A stretch of 64,000 nt of DNA from Pachysolen tannophilus NRRL Y-2460 (lineage: Eukaryota; Ascomycota; Pichiomycetes; Alaninales; Pachysolenaceae), in assembly GCA_001661245.1 (NCBI GenBank), contig KV454014.1, forward strand, positions 907,428 through 971,427, in the 5' to 3' direction. The notes below the pieces were generated by a model. It was given only the letters and a program-made list of their open reading frames with translations. It did no database searches and had not been told where the DNA came from. The position numbers were made by a program, and so were the translations under genes. Below, piece after piece: positions 39,290 through 48,985 of the stretch (within the stretch, counting starts at the first letter, position 1; every line of letters begins with the position of its first letter).

Positions 39290-40195
39290 CTATTAATCTC
39301 TTCAAGTATATATAAAATTATTATTATACTATATTAATATAACCGATAAGATTAGATAGAGATAATAATAATAATAATAATTATATCAATATACATATAA
39401 ATATGGTAGTGTACAAATCATTAAAAAAATATTAAAAAAAGCCCCAGTTTTATTATTTTTATTATTATTATTCTTTTGCACTACCTTTTTTATTTGTTTT
39501 TCTTTTTTTTTTTATTTTCAAGAACATATACAATAATAAGACACGAACTTTATTTATTCATTATTATCTTTTTATCTATGGGCGGCAAATCCTTGTTTTC
39601 GCTTGAAACAACAACTTAATCTTTTCATCATCTAAACACCACGTTTCTTTTTTATTTTTTTATTTTGTTTTTTGTTTTTGAGAAACATTTCCTTTTGCCT
39701 TTCGAACAAGTAGCCGCCCAGCCTTAAAGACCTTTTTCTCTTTTCTTTATTTCTTTACTGGGAAGGCTAATCTGAAATCACACGTATATTATACATTACA
39801 TGCTGGACCAACGTTTATTCCCGTTTTAGGTTAATCAGAATTCTGAAACCCAAGTACCAAATTTACACACCCGAGGGGAAAGCGGGGACAGGAGGAGGGG
39901 AGGGGGGGGAAAGAGAAAGCGCGAGGCTCGAGCCTCGAGCCCTGGAAGGCAGCAAAGGGAGCGCCGCAGCGCCACCTAACGGGCATAAAAGGTAATAGCA
40001 GTAGTCAATCAATCCAATCATTTAAAAAAAAAAAAAACAATAGAAAAAGCTTATACATGAGTAATTCTCAGCATGAACATTACAGGTCGTGTACATATTC
40101 CACATATTTAAAGAACCAGAACGCAAAAAATTTCCATGACTACGTAAAAACCAGTAAAAAAAAATAATAAAAAAAAAAAAAAAAAAAAATAAAAA
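39290..40195. other. CLPP upstream region containing a GC-rich island
   Basis: About 900 bases left of an N gap. It has (TAA)n repeats near 39366-39380 and T-rich sequence. At 39581-39589 is GGCGGCAAA, a variant of the proteasome-associated control element. The GC-rich island (separate entry) follows, and then A-rich sequence up to the gap. A 26-codon ATG frame at 40056 is too short to call. If SEC31 continues into the gap, this is also its 3' flank. Confidence 0.55.
39868..39984. other. GC-rich island with G-tracts and a 14-base palindrome
   Basis: About 115 bases of roughly two-thirds G+C in otherwise AT-rich DNA. The left part has G-tracts separated by short spacers, with the form GGGG, GGGG, GGAGG, GGGG and a run of eight or more G. 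These could form a G-quadruplex on the plus strand. They contain AGGGG (stress-element-like) and AAAGCGGGGA (Mig1-like) matches. Then comes a perfect palindrome GAGGCTCGAGCCTC at 39923-39936, with a second CTCGAG overlapping its right side, and a GCGCCGCAGCGCC stretch. No open frame crosses it. It may be a promoter element or foreign or mis-joined sequence next to the nearby gap. Confidence 0.6.
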
Positions 40196-40270
40196 NNNNN
40201 NNNNNNNNNNNNNNNNNNNNNNNNNNNNNNNNNNNNNNNNNNNNNNNNNNNNNNNNNNNNNNNNNNNNNN
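40196..40270. other. Assembly gap (75 N) inside SEC31
   Basis: A run of 75 N between A-rich sequence on the left and SEC31 coding sequence on the right. SEC31 needs more than 3 kb of further coding sequence, so the gap length is wrong or the join is false. Confidence 0.95.
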
Positions 40271-40827
40271 GTAGTACCAGCAGATGCAAAAACGTGACTA
40301 ACGCTATTATTCCATGAAAGACAAGTTATATCTTCCATTGGAGTCATTGCCTTCCCAGGAGCAATTGGATGGTCTATCTTATTAGTATCCCATATGAAGA
40401 TTTCACCTTTGGCACCAGCAGTGGCAAGAACATGATCTTCAGTAGGACTAAATTGAACAGCTTTTACTGGACCAGAATGATTTTTCCCAATATAAATACT
40501 AGCAGCGTCAAGCGAAGAACCATCTATTAATTTCTTGGCATCCCAGAATTGAACAATACTATTTTCTAAAGCTCCAACAAGCATACCATTGGTATGATCC
40601 GCATATTTCTTACTCCATGCTAAAGCATGAAATTTTGTATCCAAAGCAGCAGAAACTATTGGTTCCTTTGTCAATTTGGAACTCAATATATCCCAAATCT
40701 CCAATTTCGACGAAGCCGAAAAATCCAAATCAACAGCGCCTGCCGCAGAACCAGTAGCCAACAACGGTAGCGAATCATGAGACCATACAAACGTTGCTGT
40801 ACGTTCAACTTCACTAAGTTTCACCAT
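40271..40827 (-). CDS. SEC31: COPII outer coat subunit Sec31, N-terminal part only
   Basis: The first 185 codons of Sec31, from the ATG at 40825-40827 to the N gap. It starts MVKLSEVERTATFVWSHD, as S. cerevisiae Sec31 starts MVKLAEFSRTATFAWSHD. It continues through the first WD40 blades (LEIWDILSSKLTKEP, then FSPTEDHVLATAGAKGEIF, and SWNNSVSHVFASAG). Sec31 with Sec13 makes the outer cage of ER-to-Golgi COPII vesicles, and a full protein has about 1200-1300 residues. The rest of the WD40 propeller, the alpha-solenoid and the Pro-rich region are all missing from the window. This is an assembly effect, not evidence of a pseudogene. Confidence 0.95.
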
Positions 40828-41091
40828 TGTTATTATTATTATATATTACGGATCTCTCTTTCTCTCTCTCCTTTTGATTTCAACACTTGACACACACACA
40901 AACAAACAAAAAAAAAAAAGAGAAATACTCTTTTTCTCAACCCAATTCAATTATACCAATCACTTCAATCCAAACAGCAATTTATATTGGAAAGAAATTA
41001 ATTCCGTTAAAAATCACCTAGATCTGACTGACACGTATTTCAAAAAAACAAAAAAATAGTTATTTAAATTAATTGCTTTTTTAATAGAAAT

Positions 41092-41092
<1 letters not shown>

Positions 41093-41141
<49 letters not shown>
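41093..41141. repeat. Poly(A) tract, 49 bases
   Basis: An uninterrupted run of A. With the run of 48 T at 41766-41813 it forms a widely spaced inverted homopolymer pair. Exact length is uncertain, as homopolymers are error-prone. Confidence 0.8.
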
Positions 41142-41148
<7 letters not shown>

Positions 41149-41432
41149 TTATATATTTAATTAATTAATAACAAATACAAAAAAAAAATAAATAAATATA
41201 ATATATATATATATTAAATTTAATACTGAATATATTAAATTCAAATAATATATTTAAATAATAATCAATCATTTTTCATATTGTTGAAACCAATCGCCTT
41301 TCAATTTATTAATCGATTTAATTCAAAGGAGAGTTTTTTTTTATTTTTTTATTTTTTTTTTTTTATTTTTTGTTTTTTTTTGTTGTAAAGACACTCCAAT
41401 CAGTTAAAGATATTTTTATCAGTTTGTACACT

Positions 41433-41438
41433 ACGCGT
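41433..41438. promoter_or_regulatory. MluI-type box in the SEC31/WHI3 intergenic region
   Basis: ACGCGT within CTACGCGTGGCGCTCGAG, about 700 bases before WHI3 and 600 before SEC31. The distance makes control of WHI3 uncertain. Confidence 0.35.
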
Positions 41439-41763
41439 GGCGCTCGAGTATTAAATAACTAAAAAACGGCTTTTAACATTAATACATCAAGGGTTTTTTT
41501 TTTAAGTTTTGTACTTGAAAAAAAAAGAAAGTGAAAATTTTAATTGGAACAATTAGAAATAGTGTTTGAATTAACACTTGAAAAAGAATTGATAGCCAAA
41601 CTGCAATCAAGTTTAAGTTTATTTTCAATTTCACACACAATTTCGTGTTTGATTCAAGGGAAAGGAATTATCAATAACGAAAACAAAAAAATAAAAAAAA
41701 GTAATTGTGGAAATATAAAAATCACTTTAGTCATTTAACAACAACCAACATATCAGTCTAATT

Positions 41764-41765
<2 letters not shown>

Positions 41766-41813
<48 letters not shown>
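41766..41813. repeat. Poly(T) tract, 48 bases
   Basis: An uninterrupted run of T about 320 bases before the WHI3 ATG, followed by T-rich TTTTG repeats. Such poly(dA:dT) tracts exclude nucleosomes in yeast promoters. Confidence 0.8.
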
Positions 41814-41814
<1 letters not shown>

Positions 41815-42133
41815 TTTTGTTTTTTGTTTTTGTTTTGTTTTTCGTTTGGTTTTTTTTTGTTCGGTTGTTTTTGATTTAAATTCGTCATCATCATCTCCAA
41901 CTAATATTGTATTTTAAGAATTCCTAGGTAAAAATTCAAAGTCATAATCGATCATAGTATTAATTCATTTCGTGCTGCTATATCTATATTGTTTTATTAT
42001 TATTATTATTATTATTATTCTTATTTTTTATTATCATCATATTCTGTCAGATAATTCAAGAGAAGATAAGAAGGTTTTCTTTTTCCAATAGCATTTAATT
42101 CATAAAAAGTTATACCTAATTTGCATAAAGAGA

Positions 42134-44332
42134 ATGTCATCACCATTGATAAATCCAAACGATAGTAGCATGTTAAGTTTGAGTAATAATTCAAATAGTT
42201 TGGATTCTCCAAACAATAGTGCAAACTTCAGAAACTTATCTTCGATAAATACAACTAATCTAAATAACTCAATGATGAACTTGTCATTAAGCAATGGCCA
42301 ACAACAACAACAACAACAACAGCAGCAGCAACCACAGCAATCACAACCACAGCAACCGCAACAACCACAGCAGCAACAGCAGCCACAGCAGCAGATACCG
42401 CGGCCAAATGGCTACAAGATAAGAATAAGAAACATCCCAAATGATATCTCGTTAAGAGAATCTTACCTTATATTTGCATTGAGTAATGATTTAATAAAAG
42501 TTGAAATTCAATATGAGTCTTTGAGAGCCAATAGTGTTGAAACGAATAACGAAACCAACAATAACAAACAACAGCAACAACAACAACAACCAATAATTAT
42601 AGCTTGTTTCCACTCAATTGTATCTGCTCAAACCATAGGGTCTCTTCTAGACAGTAAGCAGATATTTGGATCCAACACAATTCCAATTAAAGTTGAACTT
42701 GAAGATAGCCATAATAATAATAATAGCAATTCGCTTGTGAATTCGCCATCATTGAATTCTTCTTTAGTTGGTGGAAACATAATGTTGCCTAGTTTAACCT
42801 CGCCACCTTCTTCGGGTGGTTTATCGACTGCAGGACCGGTACCCACAGGAATTAACAATATCAGTAATCAAAATACCAACAACAGTAATTCAGATTTTAA
42901 TAATTTTAATAAGAGACCTTCTGTTGTTGCCCAAAAATCAAGATTCTTGTTTAATGATCCATTTTCACAAAACAGTCCTTCCATGAATACTTCAACTACA
43001 AATAACCTTAATGGAATATCCACTGGAACAAGCTCACCAACTGTTGCCACTTCGATAGAGAATGAACTCAATAATGTGGGTAGCAATAACAATAGTGGAA
43101 GTATCACTGCTGGAAAATCGTTATTGTTACTGGAAGCACAAAATGATGTCAGAGAATATGAGCTGTTGGTGAGATGGGGATCTCAGGCAAATACTCAAAT
43201 ACAGGGAGGACATCAGCAACAGCAGCAACAACAACAACTACCTTCAGGAAACTTGACCCCTGGAGGGCAGCATCAATTACCGTTACAACAACAACTGCCA
43301 CTGCTGCATCATCAGCAACAACAACTGCCACTGCTGCATCATCAGCAACAACAACAACCTCAACAACAGCAGCTACCACCCTTACATCAACAGCAAGGAT
43401 TTTCAGCATCTGCTTTGCATTTAACAAATCAAGTACCTCTGCAGCTAGGTGCACCCCTGGGACATCCACAACCTCCACCAGCAGCTATGGATTGGGATAG
43501 AAGGAGACAAAATTCATTTTATGGACTGCAACCTGGTCCACCTCTGCCTCCATCATCTGCTCCTCAGCAACAGCAGCAGCAACAACAGCAACAACAACAG
43601 CAACAGCAAACAGCACTCCATCAAAATGCCATGGGCCAGCAGCCTCAACAATTGCAACAAAATGGTATAGCACAACCTCAGCAGCAGCCTTCACACTTAC
43701 AACAAAACGGTATATCCCAACCTCAGCAACAGCAGCAGCAAACTCCGCAACAACAACAACAACAACAACAACAGCAACAACAATCTCAACAGCTGCTGCT
43801 GCTGCTGCAACAGCAGTCTTCCATTCCAGAATTATCGTTATTGGCTCGTGTTCCACCACCAGTTAATCCAGCTGATCAAAACCCACCATGTAATACACTT
43901 TATGTTGGAAATTTACCGCCGGACGCTACAGAGCTGGAATTAAGAGCTTTATTTTCACCTCAAGCTGGTTTTAGAAGACTTTCTTTCAGAACAAAGAATT
44001 CCCAAAATGGCAACCAAAATAACAGCCTTGGTGGTGGTGGCGGAAGTTCACATCATAACCATGGACCTATGTGTTTTGTCGAATTTGAGGATGTTGCTCA
44101 TGCAACCAGAGCTCTTGCAGAATTATATGGGAAGGCATTACCTAATAGAGGTTTAAATGGTGGTAAGGGAATCAGATTAAGTTTTAGCAAGAATCCCTTG
44201 GGTGTGAGGGGCCCACAAAGAGGATCTCTTCCAAATAAAGGCGGGCAGCAACCCCAACAGCAACAACAACCACAACAACCACAACAAACTCAACAACAGC
44301 AAACTAGGTTTGGTTATAATAATGTTTACTGA
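42134..44332 (+). CDS. WHI3: RNA-binding cell-cycle regulator Whi3
   Basis: A 732-residue protein. The single RRM near residues 586-692 has RNP2 [14 protein letters not shown] and the block [14 protein letters not shown]1-like [11 protein letters not shown], then [13 protein letters not shown] and [15 protein letters not shown] follow, nearly the same as S. cerevisiae Whi3/Whi4. The rest is dominated by Gln tracts encoded by mixed CAA/CAG codons (near residues 56-90 and between about 360 and 570) plus Asn/Ser-rich stretches. Whi3 binds CLN3 and other mRNAs, delays Start, and phase-separates through its polyQ region. A CTG codon at 43934-43936 lies in the RRM helix, where S. cerevisiae has Gln as I recall. 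The first ATG is used. Confidence 0.95.
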   Translation: MSSPLINPNDSSMLSLSNNSNSLDSPNNSANFRNLSSINTTNLNNSMMNLSLSNGQQQQQQQQQQQPQQSQPQQPQQPQQQQQPQQQIPRPNGYKIRIRNIPNDISLRESYLIFALSNDLIKVEIQYESLRANSVETNNETNNNKQQQQQQQPIIIACFHSIVSAQTIGSLLDSKQIFGSNTIPIKVELEDSHNNNNSNSLVNSPSLNSSLVGGNIMLPSLTSPPSSGGLSTAGPVPTGINNISNQNTNNSNSDFNNFNKRPSVVAQKSRFLFNDPFSQNSPSMNTSTTNNLNGISTGTSSPTVATSIENELNNVGSNNNSGSITAGKSLLLLEAQNDVREYELLVRWGSQANTQIQGGHQQQQQQQQLPSGNLTPGGQHQLPLQQQLPLLHHQQQQLPLLHHQQQQQPQQQQLPPLHQQQGFSASALHLTNQVPLQLGAPLGHPQPPPAAMDWDRRRQNSFYGLQPGPPLPPSSAPQQQQQQQQQQQQQQQTALHQNAMGQQPQQLQQNGIAQPQQQPSHLQQNGISQPQQQQQQTPQQQQQQQQQQQQSQQLLLLLQQQSSIPELSLLARVPPPVNPADQNPPCNTLYVGNLPPDATELELRALFSPQAGFRRLSFRTKNSQNGNQNNSLGGGGGSSHHNHGPMCFVEFEDVAHATRALAELYGKALPNRGLNGGKGIRLSFSKNPLGVRGPQRGSLPNKGGQQPQQQQQPQQPQQTQQQQTRFGYNNVY

Positions 44333-45427
44333 TCTAATGTATTTTTTTTATTTTTATTTTTATTTTTATTTTTTTCCCCTCTTGTTTATTATCTTTTACT
44401 CGTTATTATCATCATTATCATAATCATTATCATTACATCAGTGCTTTTTTTTTGATTTTATTATTATTACTACTACTACTACTACTATTATTATTATTAT
44501 TATCATTATACTATTATTACTTGTTTTTGCTTCAGTTTTTATTCGTTAAACTCTTATCATGGATGTGGCTGTTTCTATTTTTTTATTTTTTATTTTTTTT
44601 TTCAATTATCCCTTTTTCCCTTTTTTATTTTAGTTTGACCCTAAAGTTCTTATACTTTTTTTTTGTTTTTGTTATTTTTCAGTTCTTCATATATCTTATG
44701 TTTGAATTAAATTTTTTTTTATCAGTTTATGCAATGTTATCATATTGATTGATATGAATTAGTTTTGATTTATACATTGCTTTTTTGTGTTTGCGTTTAT
44801 CATATACTTAATTGAAGTTTTTATCATTTAATAAGTTTCAGTTGTCTCTTTTTTTTTATTTTATTATTATTATTATTATTATTATTTTTATTTTTACTTT
44901 ACTTTACAGCTATATTTTGTATTATTATTATTATTATTATTATTATTAGTTTATAATTATATACTCTGTACAGATATTCTATTTATTTTTGGATTACTAA
45001 AAGATTGAAGGAGAATAATTGTAAGAATTAGCATTGCATTGCCTAAGTTCAACTCCTCAGACTTGCATCATTACTTTCAATTCCCTTGCATTAGTTTACC
45101 ATAAATAGTTTATGATAAAATAAGGACTAGTTAGTCATCATCCGGACTAGAGTTTAACCGAATTCAAAATTCATATATAAATAAACTAATTCGATCTAAA
45201 AATTCTTCTTTCTCAACCGTTTTTTTAATTTCTTTATTGTAAGCAGTTAATTCTAGATCTTCTAGTGTTAAAACAAAGGGGGGAAAGAGAACAAAAAAGG
45301 ATAAATTTTTACTTATTTTTATTTTTTTAATTGAATTAGTTTTAATTTTAACTTATCGAAATAATCATTCATTCATCAATCAGCTTTTTTTTTTCGAAAA
45401 GAAAAAAAAAAAAAAAAAAAGCAAAAC
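44333..45427. other. Intergenic region between WHI3 and the Asn-rich gene
   Basis: Over 1 kb of T-rich DNA with many (ATT)n and (CTA)n microsatellites (about 44457-44505, 44865-44885 and 44920-44947). The more complex segment 45000-45180 shows no open frame or RNA gene that I can support. Confidence 0.5.
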
Positions 45428-45571
45428 ATGGGTTCACGTAAATCATCAAAGTCTTCGAATGCTAAGGCCTCATTATCATCTTCAGCGGTTTCAAAAAATG
45501 GTGAAGGTAATAATTCATCAAATACGAATTCATCTTCATCTTCAAAATTGAGGCGCTTATCGGTTACCCCC

Positions 45572-45619
<48 letters not shown>

Positions 45620-46636
45620 GGCGCTAATCCTTTGAGCATTGCCATTGGCTCAAACAACGTTAACAGTGACAAGAACGGCAATAGCTCCAATAAGGCTTTT
45701 GGTAATGGTAAAAAGTATAGAAACAAGGCATCCGCCAATGGTATCACTAACGGGACAAATGGCAGTACCAATACCAATATTAGTAATGATTCTCTGCAAA
45801 TTAATTGCACCCCTTCGGCATTTACCAATACTAATAATACTAACAACGATTGTAAAAACAATGGTCCATTCCCAAGGTCGAACGAACAACTGGTCCTACA
45901 ATTGGTCAACGGTAACCAACAGCTGCAAGGTCAATGGAGAGGGAGCTCAAATTTTTCAAATTCTTCTTCAATTTCCAAAAGGGGTATCATCCCTTCATCC
46001 CCAAATATAAACGGTAACGGTAATGGTAATTTTGGTAACAACAATAATAATCATCATTATCAACCAAGTTCGGGATCAATTGACTACAATAGACAAAATG
46101 GAGATATTATGTTATCGGAAAAAGGGAGTTCGTCGAGTTTATTCTCCATGCAAAGTTCTACTTCAACAACAAATACTACGTCTCCTTCAACTATGGCCAA
46201 GACCACTTATGTTAATACAGGAGTTAGCGATGGTGATAATTTCTATAATGGATCACCAACTATTAATAGAAAATTTTCTTCAGTTTCTTCTCCTCTTAGT
46301 CCTAAATCAGTTAAAGATGAATCCGTTCAAACCGAAAATTTACCAATTTTTGTCAAAGGGTTAAATGATAAATTCATAAAAGATACTTCTAGTTTAACTA
46401 CTATTTTTGATTATCAAGCTATAAAACTTAATAAAGATTTGGCAAAAACTGAGAATTCAAATTCAAGCTTGAATGAAGAAGAACGTAAATCTCAACAAAA
46501 GAAATTGTGTGAAATCCTTAAAGGTTTAAGATCTATGGTTAACATTTGTGAATCATACTCTGCAGAAACTGAAAAGGCAAGTGCTGATCACATTGAAAAC
46601 GTTGATAATTTCCTTAACGAAGCTTTTGCAATTTAG
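45428..46636 (+). CDS. Asn/Ser-rich protein with N-myristoylation-like start and C-terminal helical domain
   Basis: A 402-residue protein I cannot name with certainty. The start MGSRKSSKSS fits an N-myristoylation site (Gly2, Ser6) followed by basic residues that could hold it on a membrane. An Asn run of 16 encoded by AAT repeats sits near residue 49. Most of residues 50-295 is low-complexity Asn/Ser/Gly. Only the C-terminal ~110 residues look folded: ENLPIFVKGLNDKFIKDTS, then IFDYQAIKLNKDL and two helices ending in NVDNFLNEAFAI. A myristoylated, mostly disordered N-terminus with a short C-terminal coiled coil recalls BORCS5 (myrlysin) of BORC and the yeast BLOC-1 subunit Vab2. This is a structural hunch, not a recognised homology. 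Confidence 0.65.
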
Positions 46637-46877
46637 CTATTTTTTTTTTAATAAAAAAACAAAAAAAAGGAATGAAATTAATGAAAATGGGCTAGCTAGG
46701 TTATAATTTTTTTTTTGCGCTTATATACTATTCTCATCTTTCAGTGATATTCCATTGATTGTAATCTATGTATTTATTTATTGATGTATATAATTATTGT
46801 TGATCATAATCTGTAATAGGTAAACTGAAAACTAATAATAATGGTAAATCTATTCATATATTATTACAAGTAAGTAA

Positions 46878-48410
46878 TCAATAATCATCCTCATTATCCA
46901 ATGGATTCCATGGCAAGCCAGGATCAGAAGTTTCAGTAGCATCTGGATCTTCTTTCCAAATTTTGATACTTTTATCAGACTCTCCAGTTATCAATCTTAA
47001 ACCAGATTTATCAAACGTACTTGTAAATATTCCATTTTCACTTTCCAAGCTTCCTGGTATCTTTGTTGTTGCTAATTCTTGAAACTTGTGTCCAGTTTTC
47101 CAATCCCAAAAACACATACTTCCATTATCTGCACCACTGAACATCACTCCAGATGGATTCAATGATAATGTATTTATAATAGCGTTATGTTTAGGTTTAA
47201 AATTTTGTAAAAAATTACAATCAGGAAATTTCCATTGCTTAATATTATCTGATGAAGCAGAAGCAAAAGTATTTTCATATTCATTTAAAACTAATCCTCT
47301 TACAGATTTCTTATGATGTGTCAATACTTGTCTTGTCTTACCAGCAACCAAATCATAAGTTCTAACAGTGGAATCCATTGAAGAAGAAACAATTTGTGGT
47401 TCAGATGCTTGGCACTTGACGTTTGTAACTGACAAATCATGTCCTGTTAAAGTATGTATAGCTAATTTGGTTCTTATATCCCAAACTCTAACAGTTGAAT
47501 CTCTACCACCGGTGGCAATAATATCTAAACTAGGGTGAATATCTATTGTGTAAACAGATGATAAATGTCCATGATAATCTCTTATAATTTTATTTTTTTC
47601 TAAATCCCAACATTTTACAGTTTTATCCTCAGAACAAGAAAACATATAAGGATGTCTTGGAGAAACCACAATTCCTCTTATAGCCATTATATGACCAGTC
47701 AAAGTTAATTTCAATTTTGAAGATGCTAAATCCCATATCTTAATAGTTCTATCAGCAGAACCTGAAGCAAACCATTTGTTTTCGGGATCCATTGCTAAAG
47801 ATCTAACCCATCCAGTATGACCTACCATTACTCTCATCAATCTCCATGGAGCGTGCCATTCTGGTTTGACAAAATTACTAGCCTTTTGTGTTTCTTGGAA
47901 TAATAAAGATCCAGAATTTGATCTTGTGGTAGAATCATCGAATGGTAGTCCAGTATTTCCAATACTTCTAGTATTTACAGTTGTAGCAGTATGTTCCTCC
48001 TTAGAATTAGGTACCAATACCAATTCTTTCAAGTCTTCTTCTTTATTTCCAATTTTCCTTGATATTATATCTTGAGATTCTTCTTCTTTAATTTCTTGTA
48101 TTATCTTTACCGTTAACTCATCACCATTTTCTATAATATCCTTGTCAAATTTTTTATTGGCAACTTCAACTTCTTTATTAAACTTACTTAGTAAAGACCC
48201 TGCATACCCTTTATCCCCATTTTCCCTTTCTTGTTCTTCAATCAAATACTTGGGCAATTTCTTATACAGTTCATCATTCTTCAATCTCGTTTTAATATAA
48301 ACTTCATTACTTTCCAAATCGTCATTCTCCGAAAAAAAATCATCCCCAAACAATATTTTTCTTCTCTTGGATAAACTTTCTACTGTTTCCAGAATATTTC
48401 CACTAGACAT
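46878..48410 (-). CDS. PRP46: Spliceosomal WD40 protein Prp46 (PLRG1)
   Basis: A 510-residue protein. The seven-bladed WD40 propeller starts after [20 protein letters not shown], near residue 190. Blades are seen as [20 protein letters not shown], then [36 protein letters not shown] and so on, ending with a blade at [18 protein letters not shown]. The start of the propeller and the final [11 protein letters not shown] match the Prp46/PLRG1 family, in which S. cerevisiae Prp46 has 451 residues. Prp46 belongs to the NTC-related core of the activated spliceosome with Prp45 and Cef1. The N-terminal 190 residues are charged and less conserved. The start ATG is at 48408-48410. The gene sits upstream of a divergent tRNA-Ile. 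Confidence 0.95.
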   Translation of the reverse strand: MSSGNILETVESLSKRRKILFGDDFFSENDDLESNEVYIKTRLKNDELYKKLPKYLIEEQERENGDKGYAGSLLSKFNKEVEVANKKFDKDIIENGDELTVKIIQEIKEEESQDIISRKIGNKEEDLKELVLVPNSKEEHTATTVNTRSIGNTGLPFDDSTTRSNSGSLLFQETQKASNFVKPEWHAPWRLMRVMVGHTGWVRSLAMDPENKWFASGSADRTIKIWDLASSKLKLTLTGHIMAIRGIVVSPRHPYMFSCSEDKTVKCWDLEKNKIIRDYHGHLSSVYTIDIHPSLDIIATGGRDSTVRVWDIRTKLAIHTLTGHDLSVTNVKCQASEPQIVSSSMDSTVRTYDLVAGKTRQVLTHHKKSVRGLVLNEYENTFASASSDNIKQWKFPDCNFLQNFKPKHNAIINTLSLNPSGVMFSGADNGSMCFWDWKTGHKFQELATTKIPGSLESENGIFTSTFDKSGLRLITGESDKSIKIWKEDPDATETSDPGLPWNPLDNEDDY

Positions 48411-48985
48411 TCTTATCCAGAAACTAATTTCAAACTAATATATCTTATCAAATATGAACAATTATACCTTTCTTCTCTTTACTTTACCAGGTGAAAATTT
48501 TAAATTTTCCATGTTTTTTTTTTAACTATAACTATAACCAAAACAATATTCCAAGCCTAAAAGAGAAAATTTAGTTTATCTGGAAACTACTAAAAGGTCC
48601 CTTGGCCCAGTTGGTTAAGGCGCCGTGCTAATAACGCGGAGATCAGCAGTTCGATCCTGCTAGGGACCATTTTGAAAACCATTTTTTTTTTGGAAATTTT
48701 ATTTTAAGATTTGTGATAAAGTTGCACTACTACAATTATATTTCAAGTTTGTAATTATAGACACTACTTTTGTATGGTGAATTTTTTTGAAAAAACTATT
48801 TTATAAAACTGAACACTACCATTTTATATGAAAAAAAAAATTTTTTTTTTTCATCAAAAACTGTATGTAAAAGGAAAAGAGAAGAGATGTGCATAGTAAT
48901 AAGTAGTAATAGTAATAGTAATAGTAATAATATTTATTTGGTACTAATTTTTTTTTTTTTTTTTGTTTTTGTTTAGTTAATTATA
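48411..48985. other. PRP46-PUS7 intergenic region containing a tRNA
   Basis: About 575 bases. It holds tRNA-Ile (48596-48669) and, further right, T/A runs and a (TAGTAA)-type repeat at about 48897-48930. T runs just after the tRNA (around 48680) suit a Pol III terminator. Confidence 0.7.
48596..48669 (+). tRNA. tRNA-Ile (anticodon AAU), no intron
   Basis: A complete 74-base cloverleaf. The acceptor stem GGTCCCT pairs with AGGGACC, followed by discriminator A at 48669. The anticodon stem CCGTG/CGCGG encloses the loop CTAATAA, with anticodon AAT at 48630-48632, read as IAU for isoleucine. The T arm has the GTTCGATCC B box. No intron is present and CCA is not encoded as part of the gene, as normal for eukaryotes. 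A T-run following a few bases later can end transcription. Confidence 0.96.

Larger units (their letters stand above)
40828..42133. other. SEC31-WHI3 divergent intergenic region with very long A and T tracts
   Basis: About 1.3 kb. It contains a CT-rich SEC31 leader, a run of 49 A (41093-41141), TA repeats, T-rich sequence, an ACGCGT box (41433-41438), a run of 48 T (41766-41813) and (TTA)n at about 41996-42020. Short frames present are not supported; the one at 41544 starts with TTG. The long WHI3-proximal part may hold an extended 5' leader. Confidence 0.6.

Noticed and set aside
39923-39939. Overlapping CTCGAG sites suggesting vector or linker contamination
   Set aside because: The flanking G-rich sequence does not look like a known vector to me; kept as a GC-island finding, with mis-join as an open alternative.
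40056-40139. Short ATG frame after the GC-rich island
   Set aside because: Only about 26 codons with no family match; could be a first exon of a gene lost in the gap, but this cannot be supported.
43174-43500. Thr/Ala-rich frame inside WHI3
   Set aside because: Produced by CAG/CAA repeats read in another frame.
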